In this document: in pieces, positions 54,945 through 64,000 of the stretch
How positions within the stretch are numbered: the stretch's first letter is position 1
Layout: each line of letters starts with the position of its first letter
DNA from: Hyphomicrobium sp.
Lineage (GTDB): Bacteria; Pseudomonadota; Alphaproteobacteria; Rhizobiales; Hyphomicrobiaceae
Assembly (NCBI RefSeq): GCF_019744875.1
Contig: NZ_JAIETU010000005.1
Location: forward strand, 744,001-808,000
DNA length: 64,000 nt
Direction of reading: 5' to 3'
The notes under the pieces: model-generated
What the model saw: only the letters and a program-made list of their open reading frames with translations
Database searches by the model: none
What the model was told of the DNA's origin: nothing
Translations under genes and position numbers: made by a program

Positions 54945-56267
54945 CTACCAGCGACGCTCGTAGCGGCGGCGCAGAATGACGGCGGTGACGTTCATGACGA
55001 CGAGGAAGGCCAGCAGGATCAGCGTGGCGCCGGCAGTGCGTTCGACGAAGCCGCGTTCAGCGGCCGTCGCCCACATGTAGATCTGCACGGGCAGGGCGGT
55101 TGCGGCATCCATCGGCGTCGACGGATATTCGACGACGAAGGCGACCATGCCGATCATGAGCAGGGGAGCCGTTTCGCCGAGAGCCTTGGCGAGGCCGATG
55201 ATGGTGCCGGTCAGGATGCCCGGGACCGCCAGCGGCAGCACGTGGTGGGTGATGGACTGCATCTTCGATGCGCCGACGCCGAGGGCCGCTTCGCGAATGG
55301 AGGGCGGCACGGCAGATACGGCGGCGCGCGTGGCGATGATGATCGTCGGCAAGGTCATGAGCGCCAGCACCAGGCCGCCGACGAGCGACGCTGAGCGTGG
55401 AATGCCCATGAAGTTGATGAAGATCGCAAGGCCGAGCAGACCGAAGACGATGGAGGGGACAGCGGCGAGGTTGTTGATGTTGACCTCGATCGTGTCGGTG
55501 ATGAAGTTCTTCGGAGCGAACTCTTCGAGATAGACCGCCGCTGCAACGCCGAGCGGTACGGCGACCAGAAGCACGATGGTCATCATGTAGAGCGAGCCGA
55601 CCAGGGCGACGCCGACGCCAGCCGTTTCAGGCTTGCTGGACGCGCCGTAGGTGAAGAGGCCGGTGTTGAACTTCTTCGTCAGGATGCCGGACTCGATGGC
55701 GCGGTCGAGCCATCCGAGCTGCTTGTCGGAGAGCTTGCGGCGGCTTTCCGCGACGGACCGGTCGAACTGGCCCTTGAGAAGGCTGTCGACGTTACCGTGC
55801 GCGAGAACGTCGACCTTGACCGTCTGTCCGACGAGCGAAGGGTCTGCGGTCACGATCTTGCGGATCTGCGTGTCGGCATTCTGCGACAAGAGATCGGCGG
55901 CGGCGCGGGCGTCGGCCTTGTTGTTCGGATCGACGCCGAGCGCCTGCTGGATCGCGCGGTTGGCGATCTTGGTGTAGTCGGCCATGCGCAGTTCGGACGG
56001 CGTCGGCGCGGACGAGCCGAAGGCGGCCTGATCGAGCACCACGCTGAGCGTGAAGGTCGATTGCTGGAACGCCGTGTAGCCGCGCGCGAAGATGGTCGAG
56101 AACAACGCCACGAGGAAGGCCAAGCCGAACAGGATGGCGGCGATGCCGTAAGCGCGGAAGCGCCGTTCGGCGGAGTAACGCCGCTTGATGCGCGCGCGGA
56201 TGGCTTCGTTCTTGCGACTTGCCGACAGTGCTGAGTCTGGTGTCATAGGAGCTGTTTCTACCGCCAT
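54945..56267 (-). CDS. pstA: Phosphate ABC transporter permease PstA
   Basis: This 440-aa permease is longer than E. coli PstA because of an N-terminal cytoplasmic segment and a periplasmic domain (about 65-200), the DUF3333-type extension of alphaproteobacteria. The EAA loop is 'REAALGVGASKMQSITHHVLPLAVPGILTGTIIGLAKALGETAPLL'. Its ATG overlaps the pstC stop by one base (TAATG), indicating coupled translation. Confidence 0.94.
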   Translation of the reverse strand: MAVETAPMTPDSALSASRKNEAIRARIKRRYSAERRFRAYGIAAILFGLAFLVALFSTIFARGYTAFQQSTFTLSVVLDQAAFGSSAPTPSELRMADYTKIANRAIQQALGVDPNNKADARAAADLLSQNADTQIRKIVTADPSLVGQTVKVDVLAHGNVDSLLKGQFDRSVAESRRKLSDKQLGWLDRAIESGILTKKFNTGLFTYGASSKPETAGVGVALVGSLYMMTIVLLVAVPLGVAAAVYLEEFAPKNFITDTIEVNINNLAAVPSIVFGLLGLAIFINFMGIPRSASLVGGLVLALMTLPTIIIATRAAVSAVPPSIREAALGVGASKMQSITHHVLPLAVPGILTGTIIGLAKALGETAPLLMIGMVAFVVEYPSTPMDAATALPVQIYMWATAAERGFVERTAGATLILLAFLVVMNVTAVILRRRYERRW

Positions 56268-57730
56268 TATTCGTATTGCTCCCTATACTTGCGCACGATG
56301 TAGAGCGCGTAAATGTTGAGCGCGAGCGTGAACACGAAGAGGGTCAAGCCGAGCGCGAATGCGACGAGCGTCTGAGGTGAGTTGAACTCGAGGTCGCCGG
56401 TGAGCTGGCTGACGATCTTGACCGTGATGGTCGTGACCGGCTCGAATGGGTTCAACGTCAGGTTCGGAGCGATGCCGGCGGCGAGCACCACGATCATGGT
56501 TTCGCCGATGGCACGAGAGGCGGCCAGCAGGATGGCGCCGACGATGCCCGGGAGGGCGGCCGGCAGGATGACCCGCTTGATCGTCTCGGACTGAGTGGCG
56601 CCGAGGCCGTAGGAGCCTTCGCGCAGAGACTGCGGGACGGCGTTGATGATGTCGTCCGACAGCGACGAGACGAACGGGATCAGCATCACGCCCATGATGA
56701 GCCCCGCGGTGAGCACGCTCGTGGCCGAGATCGACAGGCCGACGTGCGCGCCGAGATCGCGGAGCAGCGGACCGAAAGTGATCAGGGCGAAGAAGCCGTA
56801 GACGATGGTGGGGATGCCAGCCAGGATTTCGAGCAGCGGCTTGGTCATCAGGCGGACGCTGCCGGAGGCGTACTCCGACATGTAGACGGCGCTGAACAGA
56901 CCGACCGGAACCGCAACCAGAAGAGCCACGAACGAGATGTAGAGCGTGCCCCAGAGCAGTGGGAGGAGACCGAACTGGCCGCCCGCCTCGCCGGAAGAGC
57001 CGGCGGCGGAGAAGCGCGGATCCCAGACCGTGCCGAAGAGGAAGTCCTGGATCGGCACGATGCCGAAGAAGTGGATGCTCTCGAACAGCATCGAGAGAAC
57101 GATGCCGAGCGTGGTGAGAATGGCCACCATGGAGCAGGCGAACAATCCGGCCAGGGCGACGCGTTCAACCGCGTTTCGCGACCGCAGCTTGGGGCCGACC
57201 TGGAAAAGCGCAAAGCCGAGACAGAGGAGCGCTAGGCCGATTGCCGAGATCGTCAGCAGCAGCTGGCTGGAGCGCTTCGCCTGAAGCTGGAACAGTGCGG
57301 CGTTGACGGCGTAGGGCTCCGGGTTGATGGCGAGCGGCGCGCCCTTGGAGAGCAGCAGAGCCTTGACGTCGGTGTTCGGCTGGGCGGCCTTTTCGAGATC
57401 TTCGGCCGAGAGCGTGGCGAGGCCGCGCTCGATCGTGTTGATGGCTGATGTCGTGAGCGAGCGGGCCTGCGTGACGCCGTCCTGCACATTCTGCGGCAGG
57501 CGCGACGACACCATGTTGGAAACAACCATGGGCGAGATCGCAGACCAGAGCACGATCAGGAAGAACGCCGGCAGGATCGTCCAGCACAGCACGTATGCGC
57601 CGTAATAGCCGGGACGCGAATGGAGCGTTGAAACTTTGCCGCCGACGGATGCTTTCGATCGCCAACTGCCGAGCAGCCAACCAATGGCCCCCAGGGCGAC
57701 TACTACCGCGGCAAGAAGAGGTGTCGACAC
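56267..57730 (-). CDS. pstC: Phosphate ABC transporter permease PstC
   Basis: The 487-aa permease has an N-terminal helix pair plus a periplasmic insertion (about 70-165) before the conserved six-helix core. The EAA loop reads 'LREGSYGLGATQSETIKRVILPAALPGIVGAILLAASRAIGETM'. It forms the phosphate channel with PstA. It follows pstS after a hairpin and overlaps pstA by one base. Confidence 0.94.
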   Translation of the reverse strand: MSTPLLAAVVVALGAIGWLLGSWRSKASVGGKVSTLHSRPGYYGAYVLCWTILPAFFLIVLWSAISPMVVSNMVSSRLPQNVQDGVTQARSLTTSAINTIERGLATLSAEDLEKAAQPNTDVKALLLSKGAPLAINPEPYAVNAALFQLQAKRSSQLLLTISAIGLALLCLGFALFQVGPKLRSRNAVERVALAGLFACSMVAILTTLGIVLSMLFESIHFFGIVPIQDFLFGTVWDPRFSAAGSSGEAGGQFGLLPLLWGTLYISFVALLVAVPVGLFSAVYMSEYASGSVRLMTKPLLEILAGIPTIVYGFFALITFGPLLRDLGAHVGLSISATSVLTAGLIMGVMLIPFVSSLSDDIINAVPQSLREGSYGLGATQSETIKRVILPAALPGIVGAILLAASRAIGETMIVVLAAGIAPNLTLNPFEPVTTITVKIVSQLTGDLEFNSPQTLVAFALGLTLFVFTLALNIYALYIVRKYREQYE

Positions 57731-57837
57731 CGGGTTGTTCCTATTCCGAGTTGAGAGACGGCCGGGCCCGAGAACGTGGGTTGCGCCGGAGGTCTTGGAT
57801 CAAAGGGCCGGAGAATAATGAGTGGAGCAGAAAATCA

Positions 57838-57868
57838 GGGGAGCGCGATTTTGAAATCGCCGCTCCCC
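57838..57868 (-). terminator. pstS-pstC intercistronic hairpin
   Basis: On the minus strand GGGGAGCGGCGATTT pairs with AATCGCGCTCCCC (one bulged base), followed by TGATTTTC. Such a hairpin would give more pstS than pstCAB message by partial termination or by stabilising the pstS 3' end. Confidence 0.7.
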
Positions 57869-57915
57869 CTTCGATCAGATGTCCTGCGGGCCGTTCAAGC
57901 GGCCGCAAGCCAGTC

Positions 57916-58989
57916 TTACTTCGCAGCCGTCGAGAGGGTCTTGCCCGACTTCACGAGTTCCTGAACTTCCTTGCGCTCTGCATCGGGAAGCGGAACCAGG
58001 CCGTACTCAACGAGCGGGCCGTCAGCCGAAAGGATGCGGTCGCTGGTGAAGAATTCGACGTATTCCTTGAGGCCAGGGATCACGCCGAGGTGAGCCTTCT
58101 TGACGTAGAAGAAGAGCGGACGCGAGACCGGGTACTTGCCCGAGGCAACGGTTTCGAGCGAGGGCTCGACGCCGCTGACGGTCGCGACCTTCAGCTTGTC
58201 CTTGTTGTTCTCGTAGAACGAGAGACCGAACACGCCCACGCCCTGCTTGTTGGACTGGATGCGAGCCAGCGTCTCGGTGTAGTCGCCGTCGATGTCGACT
58301 GCAGCGCCGTCCTTGCGGACCTTGTTGCAAGCCTTGTCAGCGGCCTTCTTCTTGGCGTCGTCGTCCTTGCCTTCGGCCTTAGCAAGCTGGAGCTTGTCGC
58401 CGCCGGAGGCCTTGCAGCCAACGTGCAGGATCTTTTCTTCGAACACTTCGCGCGTGCCGTGCTTTTCGCCCGGGATGAAAGCGGCGATCGGCGTGTCGGG
58501 GAGCGAAGCGTTCACTTCCTTCCAGGTCTTGTAGGGGTTGGCGACGAGGGCGCCGTCCTTCGGAACTTCAGCGGCGAGGGCGAGGTAGAGGTCCTGGGGC
58601 TCGAGCTTCCAGGTGCCGGCGCTCTCGTCCACGGCGAACACGATGCCGTCATAGCCGAACTTCACTTCGACGATGTCGTTGACGCCGTTCTTGGCGCACT
58701 CTTCCTGCTCGCCTGCCTTGATCTTGCGCGAGGAGTTGGCGATGTCGAGCTTGTCCTCGCCGACGCCGGCGCAGAACTGCTTGAGGCCGCCCGACGAACC
58801 GCCCGACTCGATGACCGGGGTCTTGAGATCGCCGAAGGCCTTGCCGAACTGCTCAGCCACGATGTTGGCGTAGGGCAGAACGGTGGATGAGCCTGCAACC
58901 TTGACCTGGTCGCGCGCCAGTGCCGCACAGGCGAACGCGCCCATTCCGACAGCCGCTGCCGTCGTGAAGGCGATGAACTTGTTGTTCAC
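57916..58989 (-). CDS. pstS: Phosphate-binding periplasmic protein
   Basis: The roughly 357-aa protein has a signal peptide 'NNKFIAFTTAAAVGMGAFACAALARDQ'. The phosphate-pocket segments are 'VAGSSTVLPYANIVAEQF', 'ESGGSSGGLKQFC', 'IANSSRKI' and 'KHGTREVFEEKILHVGC'. GTG 58989 is preceded by GGAG at correct spacing; ATG 59001 (four residues longer) is the alternative and the track start at 59073 is too early. It captures phosphate for PstCAB. It is the first gene of the pst-pho cluster, separated from pstC by a hairpin. Confidence 0.93.
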   Translation of the reverse strand: MNNKFIAFTTAAAVGMGAFACAALARDQVKVAGSSTVLPYANIVAEQFGKAFGDLKTPVIESGGSSGGLKQFCAGVGEDKLDIANSSRKIKAGEQEECAKNGVNDIVEVKFGYDGIVFAVDESAGTWKLEPQDLYLALAAEVPKDGALVANPYKTWKEVNASLPDTPIAAFIPGEKHGTREVFEEKILHVGCKASGGDKLQLAKAEGKDDDAKKKAADKACNKVRKDGAAVDIDGDYTETLARIQSNKQGVGVFGLSFYENNKDKLKVATVSGVEPSLETVASGKYPVSRPLFFYVKKAHLGVIPGLKEYVEFFTSDRILSADGPLVEYGLVPLPDAERKEVQELVKSGKTLSTAAK

Positions 58990-59339
58990 GCTAATCTCCA
59001 TTGTCTCGTGGACTATGCAACGACGCGGCCCTCCGCCAGCGCGTTGCTGCCGGGGCGCTTGCCTCGGCGCCACCGTTCTAGGCCGTGGAGACTGTGGATT
59101 TATGACAGATCATCAGTCTGATATAAATAGAAAATATGTCGTTGACAGCGGGCTGATGAATATTGCTGCGTAGGCGTGCAAAGCCTGCCGGCTCGCTCAT
59201 TCGGCAATGGCAAAAGCCGCTGCGCGTATTCGACTTTTCGCCGTTGCCGCAGTGCACATCCGTTCGTTGACAGCGGGCGTGCGCAGTTTCATGGATAGCA
59301 AACGCTCACATTCACCGTGTTCGACCGAGGCTCGTTTCC
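58990..59339. other. 350-bp divergent control region between pstS and sdhB
   Basis: The region has two minus-strand CTGTCA half-sites (CTGTCATAAAT near 59103, and CTGTCAA at 59142-59148). A 14-bp direct repeat CGTTGACAGCGGGC occurs at 59140-59153 and 59265-59278, each containing a perfect -35 TTGACA for the plus strand. A complete two-half Pho box was not found. Confidence 0.5.
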
Positions 59340-60119
59340 ATGGTTCAGCTCACGCTTCCCAAGTCTTCGAAAGTTCAGACGGGTAAAACCTGGAATGCGC
59401 CCGAGCTTAAGGGAACCTGGCGCGAGTTCCGCATCTACCGCTGGAACCCCGACGACGCCGACAATCCGCGCATGGACACCTACTGGGTGGACGAAGAGCA
59501 GTGCGGGCCGATGGTGCTCGATGCGCTCATCAAGATCAAAAGCGAGATCGATCCGACGCTGACGTTCCGCCGCTCCTGCCGCGAGGGCATCTGCGGATCG
59601 TGCGCCATGAACATCGACGGCACCAACGATCTGGCCTGTCTCAAGGGGCTCGACGAGGTCAAGGGGCCGATCAAGGTCTATCCGCTGCCGCACATGCAGG
59701 TGATCAAGGACCTCGTGCCGGACCTCACCAATTTCTACGCCCAGCACCGCTCCATCGAGCCGTGGCTGCAGACGGATACGGCCGCGCCGCCCAAGGAATG
59801 GAAGCAATCGCGCGAAGATCGCGAAAAGCTCGATGGGCTTTACGAGTGCATCCTGTGCGCCTGCTGCTCGACCTCGTGCCCGAGCTACTGGTGGAATTCC
59901 GACCGTTATCTCGGGCCCGCCGCGCTGCTGCAGGCCTATCGCTGGGTGATCGACAGCCGCGACGAGGCGACGGGCGAGCGGCTCGACAATCTCGAGGATC
60001 CGTTCCGGCTCTATCGCTGCCACACGATCATGAATTGCGCGAAGGCGTGCCCCAAGGGCTTGAGCCCGGCGAAGGCGATCGCGGAACTCAAGAAGCTGAT
60101 GGTGCAGCGGCGCGTCTGA
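59340..60119 (+). CDS. sdhB: Succinate dehydrogenase iron-sulfur subunit
   Basis: This 259-aa subunit has the [2Fe-2S] motif '[16 protein letters not shown]', the [4Fe-4S] motif '[15 protein letters not shown]' and the [3Fe-4S] motif '[20 protein letters not shown]'. It passes electrons from SdhA to ubiquinone in complex II. The usual upstream sdhCDA genes are absent: pstS lies upstream on the other strand. sdhB therefore stands apart with its own promoter region. Confidence 0.96.
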   Translation: MVQLTLPKSSKVQTGKTWNAPELKGTWREFRIYRWNPDDADNPRMDTYWVDEEQCGPMVLDALIKIKSEIDPTLTFRRSCREGICGSCAMNIDGTNDLACLKGLDEVKGPIKVYPLPHMQVIKDLVPDLTNFYAQHRSIEPWLQTDTAAPPKEWKQSREDREKLDGLYECILCACCSTSCPSYWWNSDRYLGPAALLQAYRWVIDSRDEATGERLDNLEDPFRLYRCHTIMNCAKACPKGLSPAKAIAELKKLMVQRRV

Positions 60120-60167
60120 GCCAAGGCGCATCGACAGGGCGTTCCAGCAGACAGCGGAGGATCACGC

Positions 60168-60554
60168 GTGCTCGACCATATCGGTTTGCCGGTCTCCGAT
60201 TTCGAACGCTCGAAAGCGTTTTATACCGCGGTGCTCGCGCCGCTCGGCATCAGCCTGCTTCTGGAAAAGGATTTGTCGGACGAAGGCGGCCCCGCCGGAT
60301 ATTGCGGTTTCGGCGTTGATCGGCCCCAGTTCTGGATTGGAACCGGAAAGCCATTTACCGGCCGCTTGCATGTCGCATTTGCTGCTACAAGCCGAAATCA
60401 GGTTTCGGACTTTTATAAAGCGGCCCTGGCGGCCGGTGCAAAAGACAATGGTCCGCCCGGCCTTCGCCCGCATTATCACGCGAACTACTTTGGTGCCTTC
60501 GTCATTGACCCGGACGGTCACAATGTCGAAGCCGTCAGCCATCTGCCGGAATAA
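60168..60554 (+). CDS. VOC-family (glyoxalase-like) protein
   Basis: The 128-aa vicinal oxygen chelate protein has the fold opening 'LDHIGLPVSDFERSKAFYTAVLAPLG' and closing 'YHANYFGAFVIDPDGHNVEAVSH'. The His and Glu that bind metal are in 'DHIGLPV' and 'NVEAV'. Function in this subgroup (often listed as glyoxalase/bleomycin resistance) is uncertain. Start GTG 60168 follows GGAGG. Confidence 0.88.
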   Translation: MLDHIGLPVSDFERSKAFYTAVLAPLGISLLLEKDLSDEGGPAGYCGFGVDRPQFWIGTGKPFTGRLHVAFAATSRNQVSDFYKAALAAGAKDNGPPGLRPHYHANYFGAFVIDPDGHNVEAVSHLPE

Positions 60555-60573
60555 GCGCGCGCCCAAAAACAAC

Positions 60574-60607
60574 AAGACCGGTGGCGCGTCCCGCAGCCAC
60601 CGGTCTT
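60574..60607 (-). terminator. Strong bidirectional terminator hairpin
   Basis: AAGACCGGTGGC-N10-GCCACCGGTCTT is a perfect 12-bp stem. On the minus strand it is followed by GTTGTTTTTGG, so it mainly ends the H1-like gene, while serving the VOC gene on the plus strand. Confidence 0.8.
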
Positions 60608-60688
60608 CAAGTTGGAACTGAATCCAAAAAAGAGCCGCGACACCCGCGCCCTGTTGCCCAGACAGGTGCGGGGAGGCGGGTCCGCCTA

Positions 60689-60868
60689 TTAAGCGGCCTT
60701 CTTCTTCTTTGCAGCCGGCTTCGCAGCCTTGCGAGCGGCAGGCTTAGCGGCCTTGCGAGCAGCCGGCTTCGCGGTCTTGCGAGCGGCGGGCTTTGCAGCG
60801 GCCTTACGAACAGCCGGCTTCTTCGCCTTAGCGCGAGCCGGAGCCTTCTTCACAGCAGTCTTAGCCAT
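60689..60868 (-). CDS. Histone H1-like Lys/Ala/Pro-rich DNA-binding protein
   Basis: This 59-aa protein falls just under the track limit. ATG 60868 follows GGGAGAG at seven bases. The sequence MAKTAVKKAPARAKAKKPA continues as near-repeats of 'KPAARKAA' and ends KKKKAA. It is the composition of bacterial H1-like/AlgP tails: strongly basic, no hydrophobic core, expected to bind DNA or compact the nucleoid without specificity. AT-rich DNA (about 60880-61020) lies upstream, and a strong terminator follows. Confidence 0.85.
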   Translation of the reverse strand: MAKTAVKKAPARAKAKKPAVRKAAAKPAARKTAKPAARKAAKPAARKAAKPAAKKKKAA

Positions 60869-61142
60869 AGGTTCTCTCCCTCTAAATCGTCCGAATCATT
60901 TCGAACAAAAAAATCATGAGCAAATTCGATGATTTTGTTGACATGAAAAGTGGATTCGTCCTGCAGATTCATCGGAATTCGACCAAAAGTGTTGCGCCAA
61001 GTCTACAATTTTGTCGATATTTGAAAGTGCTACGGCGAATTTCTCATAGCGACGTGAGCTTCGCGACGCGAAAGCGAGCGCGAAAAACGGCGTCGCGAGT
61101 CGCGAAACGGACTCGGATTCGGAAAATTCTGGGAGCGGAATG

Positions 61143-61718
61143 CTACGCCGCGAGGCCGACGCGGCGTTGCAGATCGAGGACCGCCATCATGAAGTCCATG
61201 CGGTCTTCGACGGCCTCGGCGAAGAGCGAAAAGTAGTTCGCTTCCTGCGGGACGATCTCGCCGATCACTTCGCCGAGCTCGAAACGGAGCTCTGCATCGT
61301 GCTTGCGGGCGATGGCCTGCATGCCGGCGTTCGATGCCAGGCAGCTGATATAGAGAAGGTGCACACCGCGGTTGCGGGCGGCGCGGATGACGCGGCCCAT
61401 CATCTCGGTTCCGAGACCCTGGTCCTGGAATGCGCTCTCGACCGAGAAGGCGGCTTCGGCTTCATTGCCCCAGATGGGACCCAGCTTCTTCAGCTCGGCC
61501 GCGGCGCGAACCTGGCCGTCCTCGACATAAGCAAAGACAGTCGAGCCCGCGTCGGCCATCTGGCGCGCGTAGTCCTCGATGAAGCTGTCCGAGACACCGT
61601 GCGCGAACCGCATGGCCCGGCTCGTCTTGTCGAGCCGAAGCAGGTGGTCGCGGAACAGCGCCTGTTCGTGCGGCCATAACTTGCGGAACGTGCCGTGGAC
61701 ATTTGTCGTGTCGGTCAT
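61143..61718 (-). CDS. GNAT-family N-acetyltransferase
   Basis: The 191-aa single-domain acetyltransferase has the acetyl-CoA loop 'VESAFQDQGLGTEMMGRVIRAARNRG' (Q/RxxGxG/A) and 'LLYISCLASNAGMQAIARKHDAEL'. The start is ATG 61718 behind GGGGAG; the track ORF adds 38 unsupported residues. The substrate is unknown. It is divergent from zapE. Confidence 0.88.
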   Translation of the reverse strand: MTDTTNVHGTFRKLWPHEQALFRDHLLRLDKTSRAMRFAHGVSDSFIEDYARQMADAGSTVFAYVEDGQVRAAAELKKLGPIWGNEAEAAFSVESAFQDQGLGTEMMGRVIRAARNRGVHLLYISCLASNAGMQAIARKHDAELRFELGEVIGEIVPQEANYFSLFAEAVEDRMDFMMAVLDLQRRVGLAA

Positions 61719-62035
61719 CTGTGTTCTCCCCGGAGGCGGGGCATGAGCTTTCGCCATATCCGTTCTCCGTATCGCAGGGCGCAGCGGGATCCGCCGCGGT
61801 GCTCTGTAGATATGTTGAGTTGTGCGCTGCACAATGGCGCAAATCTATGACATTTAAGCCATTCCGTGATTTTCTGTGGGGCTGTGGCCCCGAAAATGCG
61901 CTGCAGTGCAAGAAACGCGGGGCAGCGTTGTTCGCACTGCAGAGGCGGGCGCTTGCGCAATTCAGTTTGAGGGGCCGGGCGCATCTGGCAGGGTCGCGGC
62001 CCGGCGACAATGGCGGTCAGCGGCGGGGTCGGTGA
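61719..62035. other. 317-bp divergent gap between GNAT and zapE genes
   Basis: The gap contains an exact dyad TTGTGC-gct-GCACAA at 61820-61834 about 100 bases upstream of the GNAT start, a possible operator. I see no gene or strong terminator otherwise. Confidence 0.5.
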
Positions 62036-63145
62036 TTGGGCAATTCGGTTCTGGAGCACTACGAGCGGCGCGTCGCCCTCGGCGAAATCGAGCCCGATGC
62101 GGCCCAGCATGACGCCGCGCGGCGGCTCGATGCGCTGTCGCGTGCGCTCGACGACTGGCGGCTGCAGCGGCAGGGCGGACGGCTCGCCGCCTTTTTTAAA
62201 TCCAAGGTGCCACCACCGCGCGGGCTCTATCTGCACGGCGGCGTCGGGCGCGGCAAAACCATGCTGATGGATCTCTTTCACGATGCGACGGCGTTCACGC
62301 CGAAGCGCCGGCTGCACTTCCACGCGTTCATGAGCGAGGTGCACGAACGAATCCAGCGCGGGCGGGCCACCACGGACGGCGATCCCATTCCCTTCGTGGC
62401 GGCGGAGATCGCGGCCGAGGCGGGGCTATTGTGTTTCGACGAGCTCACGATCACGGACATCGCGGACGCGATGATCCTGGCGCGGCTGTTCAAGGCACTG
62501 TTTGCGCGTGAGGTCGTGGTGGTCGCAACCTCGAATGCGCCGCCCGAGCGGCTTTACTGGAACGGTCTCAACCGCCAGCTCTTCCTGCCGTTCATCGCGC
62601 TGCTGGAGCAGCACATGGATACGGTCGAGCTCAAGTCCGCCAAGGATTTCCGCCTCGACAAGCTCGTGGGGCGCCCTCTTTATTTCACGCCGTGCGATGC
62701 GGCGGCGGCGGCCGGCGTCGAGGACCATTGGGTGCGGCTGACCGGTCAGCATCCGGGCGCGCCGACGTTCCTGGACGTCAAGGGGCGGCAGGTGCGCGTG
62801 CCGATGGCCTCCATGGGGGTTGCGCGCTTTTCATTCGCCGACTTGTGCGAGAAGCCGCTCGGGGCGCTCGACTATCTCCATATCGCGCATGCCTTCCATA
62901 CGGTCGTGATCGAGGGCGTGCCGGTGCTGACGCCGGAGCGGCGCAACGAGGCCCGGCGGCTGATCCATCTGATCGATACGCTCTACGATTGCCGGACGTC
63001 GCTGATCATGTCGGCGGAGGCGGAGCCGGATCACCTTTATCCCGAGGGAGAGGGATCGCAACTGTTCGAGCGGACGGCGTCGCGCCTCATGGAAATGCGC
63101 AGCGAGGCCTATCTTGCCCGGGCGGCGGAATTGCGCGGTGATTAG
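62036..63145 (+). CDS. zapE: Cell division ATPase ZapE (AFG1-like)
   Basis: The 369-aa P-loop ATPase has Walker A 'LHGGVGRGKTMLMDLF', Walker B 'GLLCFDELTITDIADAM', sensor 'VVVATSNAPPERLY', and 'RFSFADLCEKPLGALDYLHIAHAFHTVVIEGVP', typical of ZapE. It associates with the Z-ring in late division. An in-frame TGA lies immediately before TTG 62036, and no ATG or GTG start is available nearby, so TTG (after GGCGGGG) is likely the start. mdh follows on the same strand. Confidence 0.92.
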   Translation: MGNSVLEHYERRVALGEIEPDAAQHDAARRLDALSRALDDWRLQRQGGRLAAFFKSKVPPPRGLYLHGGVGRGKTMLMDLFHDATAFTPKRRLHFHAFMSEVHERIQRGRATTDGDPIPFVAAEIAAEAGLLCFDELTITDIADAMILARLFKALFAREVVVVATSNAPPERLYWNGLNRQLFLPFIALLEQHMDTVELKSAKDFRLDKLVGRPLYFTPCDAAAAAGVEDHWVRLTGQHPGAPTFLDVKGRQVRVPMASMGVARFSFADLCEKPLGALDYLHIAHAFHTVVIEGVPVLTPERRNEARRLIHLIDTLYDCRTSLIMSAEAEPDHLYPEGEGSQLFERTASRLMEMRSEAYLARAAELRGD

Positions 63146-63263
63146 GCACACGCGTGTTCGGAGCCTGCGCATTCCGTCGAATCACGGCGATCAACAGCCG
63201 TCGGACTTGAGCGCACTCACATTTCGTCCTACCAAAGCCGGATATTTTCTCGTCTCCAGATGA

Positions 63264-64000
<737 letters not shown>

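Noticed and set aside
60916-61236. 106-aa plus-strand ORF
   Set aside because: It runs from AT-rich non-coding DNA into the antisense of the GNAT gene; the tail is Arg/Ser shadow sequence.

Overview
The window is GC-rich chromosomal DNA from an alphaproteobacterium, most likely of the order Hyphomicrobiales (Rhizobiales) and possibly close to Hyphomicrobium. This placement is an inference. It rests on the DUF4175/TIGR02302 protein, a SAM-II riboswitch ahead of metZ, a duplicated-barrel dCTP deaminase, an LpxQ-like outer-membrane protein and long-form PstA/PstC. Gene density is high. I see no rRNA, tRNA, CRISPR array, insertion sequence, prophage or replication origin.

Layout. 1-8.3 kb is a nitrogen block: the end of a TesB thioesterase, then glnK-amtB and a second amtB, each preceded by a sigma-54-like promoter, an L,D-transpeptidase, an OmpR-type regulator, a cNMP-binding protein, and a third, divergent Amt on the minus strand. 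8.5-11.7 kb holds an unknown 307-aa protein, a YggS protein and a divergent Fic enzyme. The yggS/fic intergenic region carries three copies of a 33-bp dyad element. 11.7-18.2 kb runs leuS-lptE-holA, an adenosine kinase and a small AT-hook-like/HTH protein behind its own palindrome. 18.2-27.5 kb is mostly minus strand and biosynthetic: argE-apaG, metZ with its SAM-II riboswitch, and dapD-two membrane proteins-dapE. Between these lie a dCTP deaminase and a divergent ArsR/SDR pair.

27.7-35.4 kb has a coiled-coil membrane protein, a 122-aa 'mini-flagellin', a TlpA-like thioredoxin, argH-lptM-lysA and the 897-aa DUF4175 protein. 35.4-49.5 kb is an envelope and periplasm block on the minus strand: a Tat-exported phosphoesterase, an APC permease with a possible 40-aa membrane peptide upstream, an LpxQ-like protein, a PHA depolymerase, pbpC with an alpha-2-macroglobulin, and a small unknown gene whose 3' end is triplicated. 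49.7-59 kb is an unknown 880-aa four-TM protein followed by the phosphate regulon pstS-pstC-pstA-pstB-phoU-phoB, with no phoR in view. 59.3-64 kb carries sdhB without sdhCDA, a VOC protein, a 59-aa histone-H1-like protein, a GNAT, zapE and the start of mdh.

Functionally the window covers nitrogen sensing and uptake, phosphate uptake, arginine, lysine and methionine synthesis, envelope maintenance and TCA-cycle enzymes. The least explained items are the Fic/YggS control region, the orphan mini-flagellin, the unknown 880-aa membrane protein, and several small repeats: a hairpin repeat in two convergent gaps, a 29-bp inverted repeat, and the triplicated gene end.
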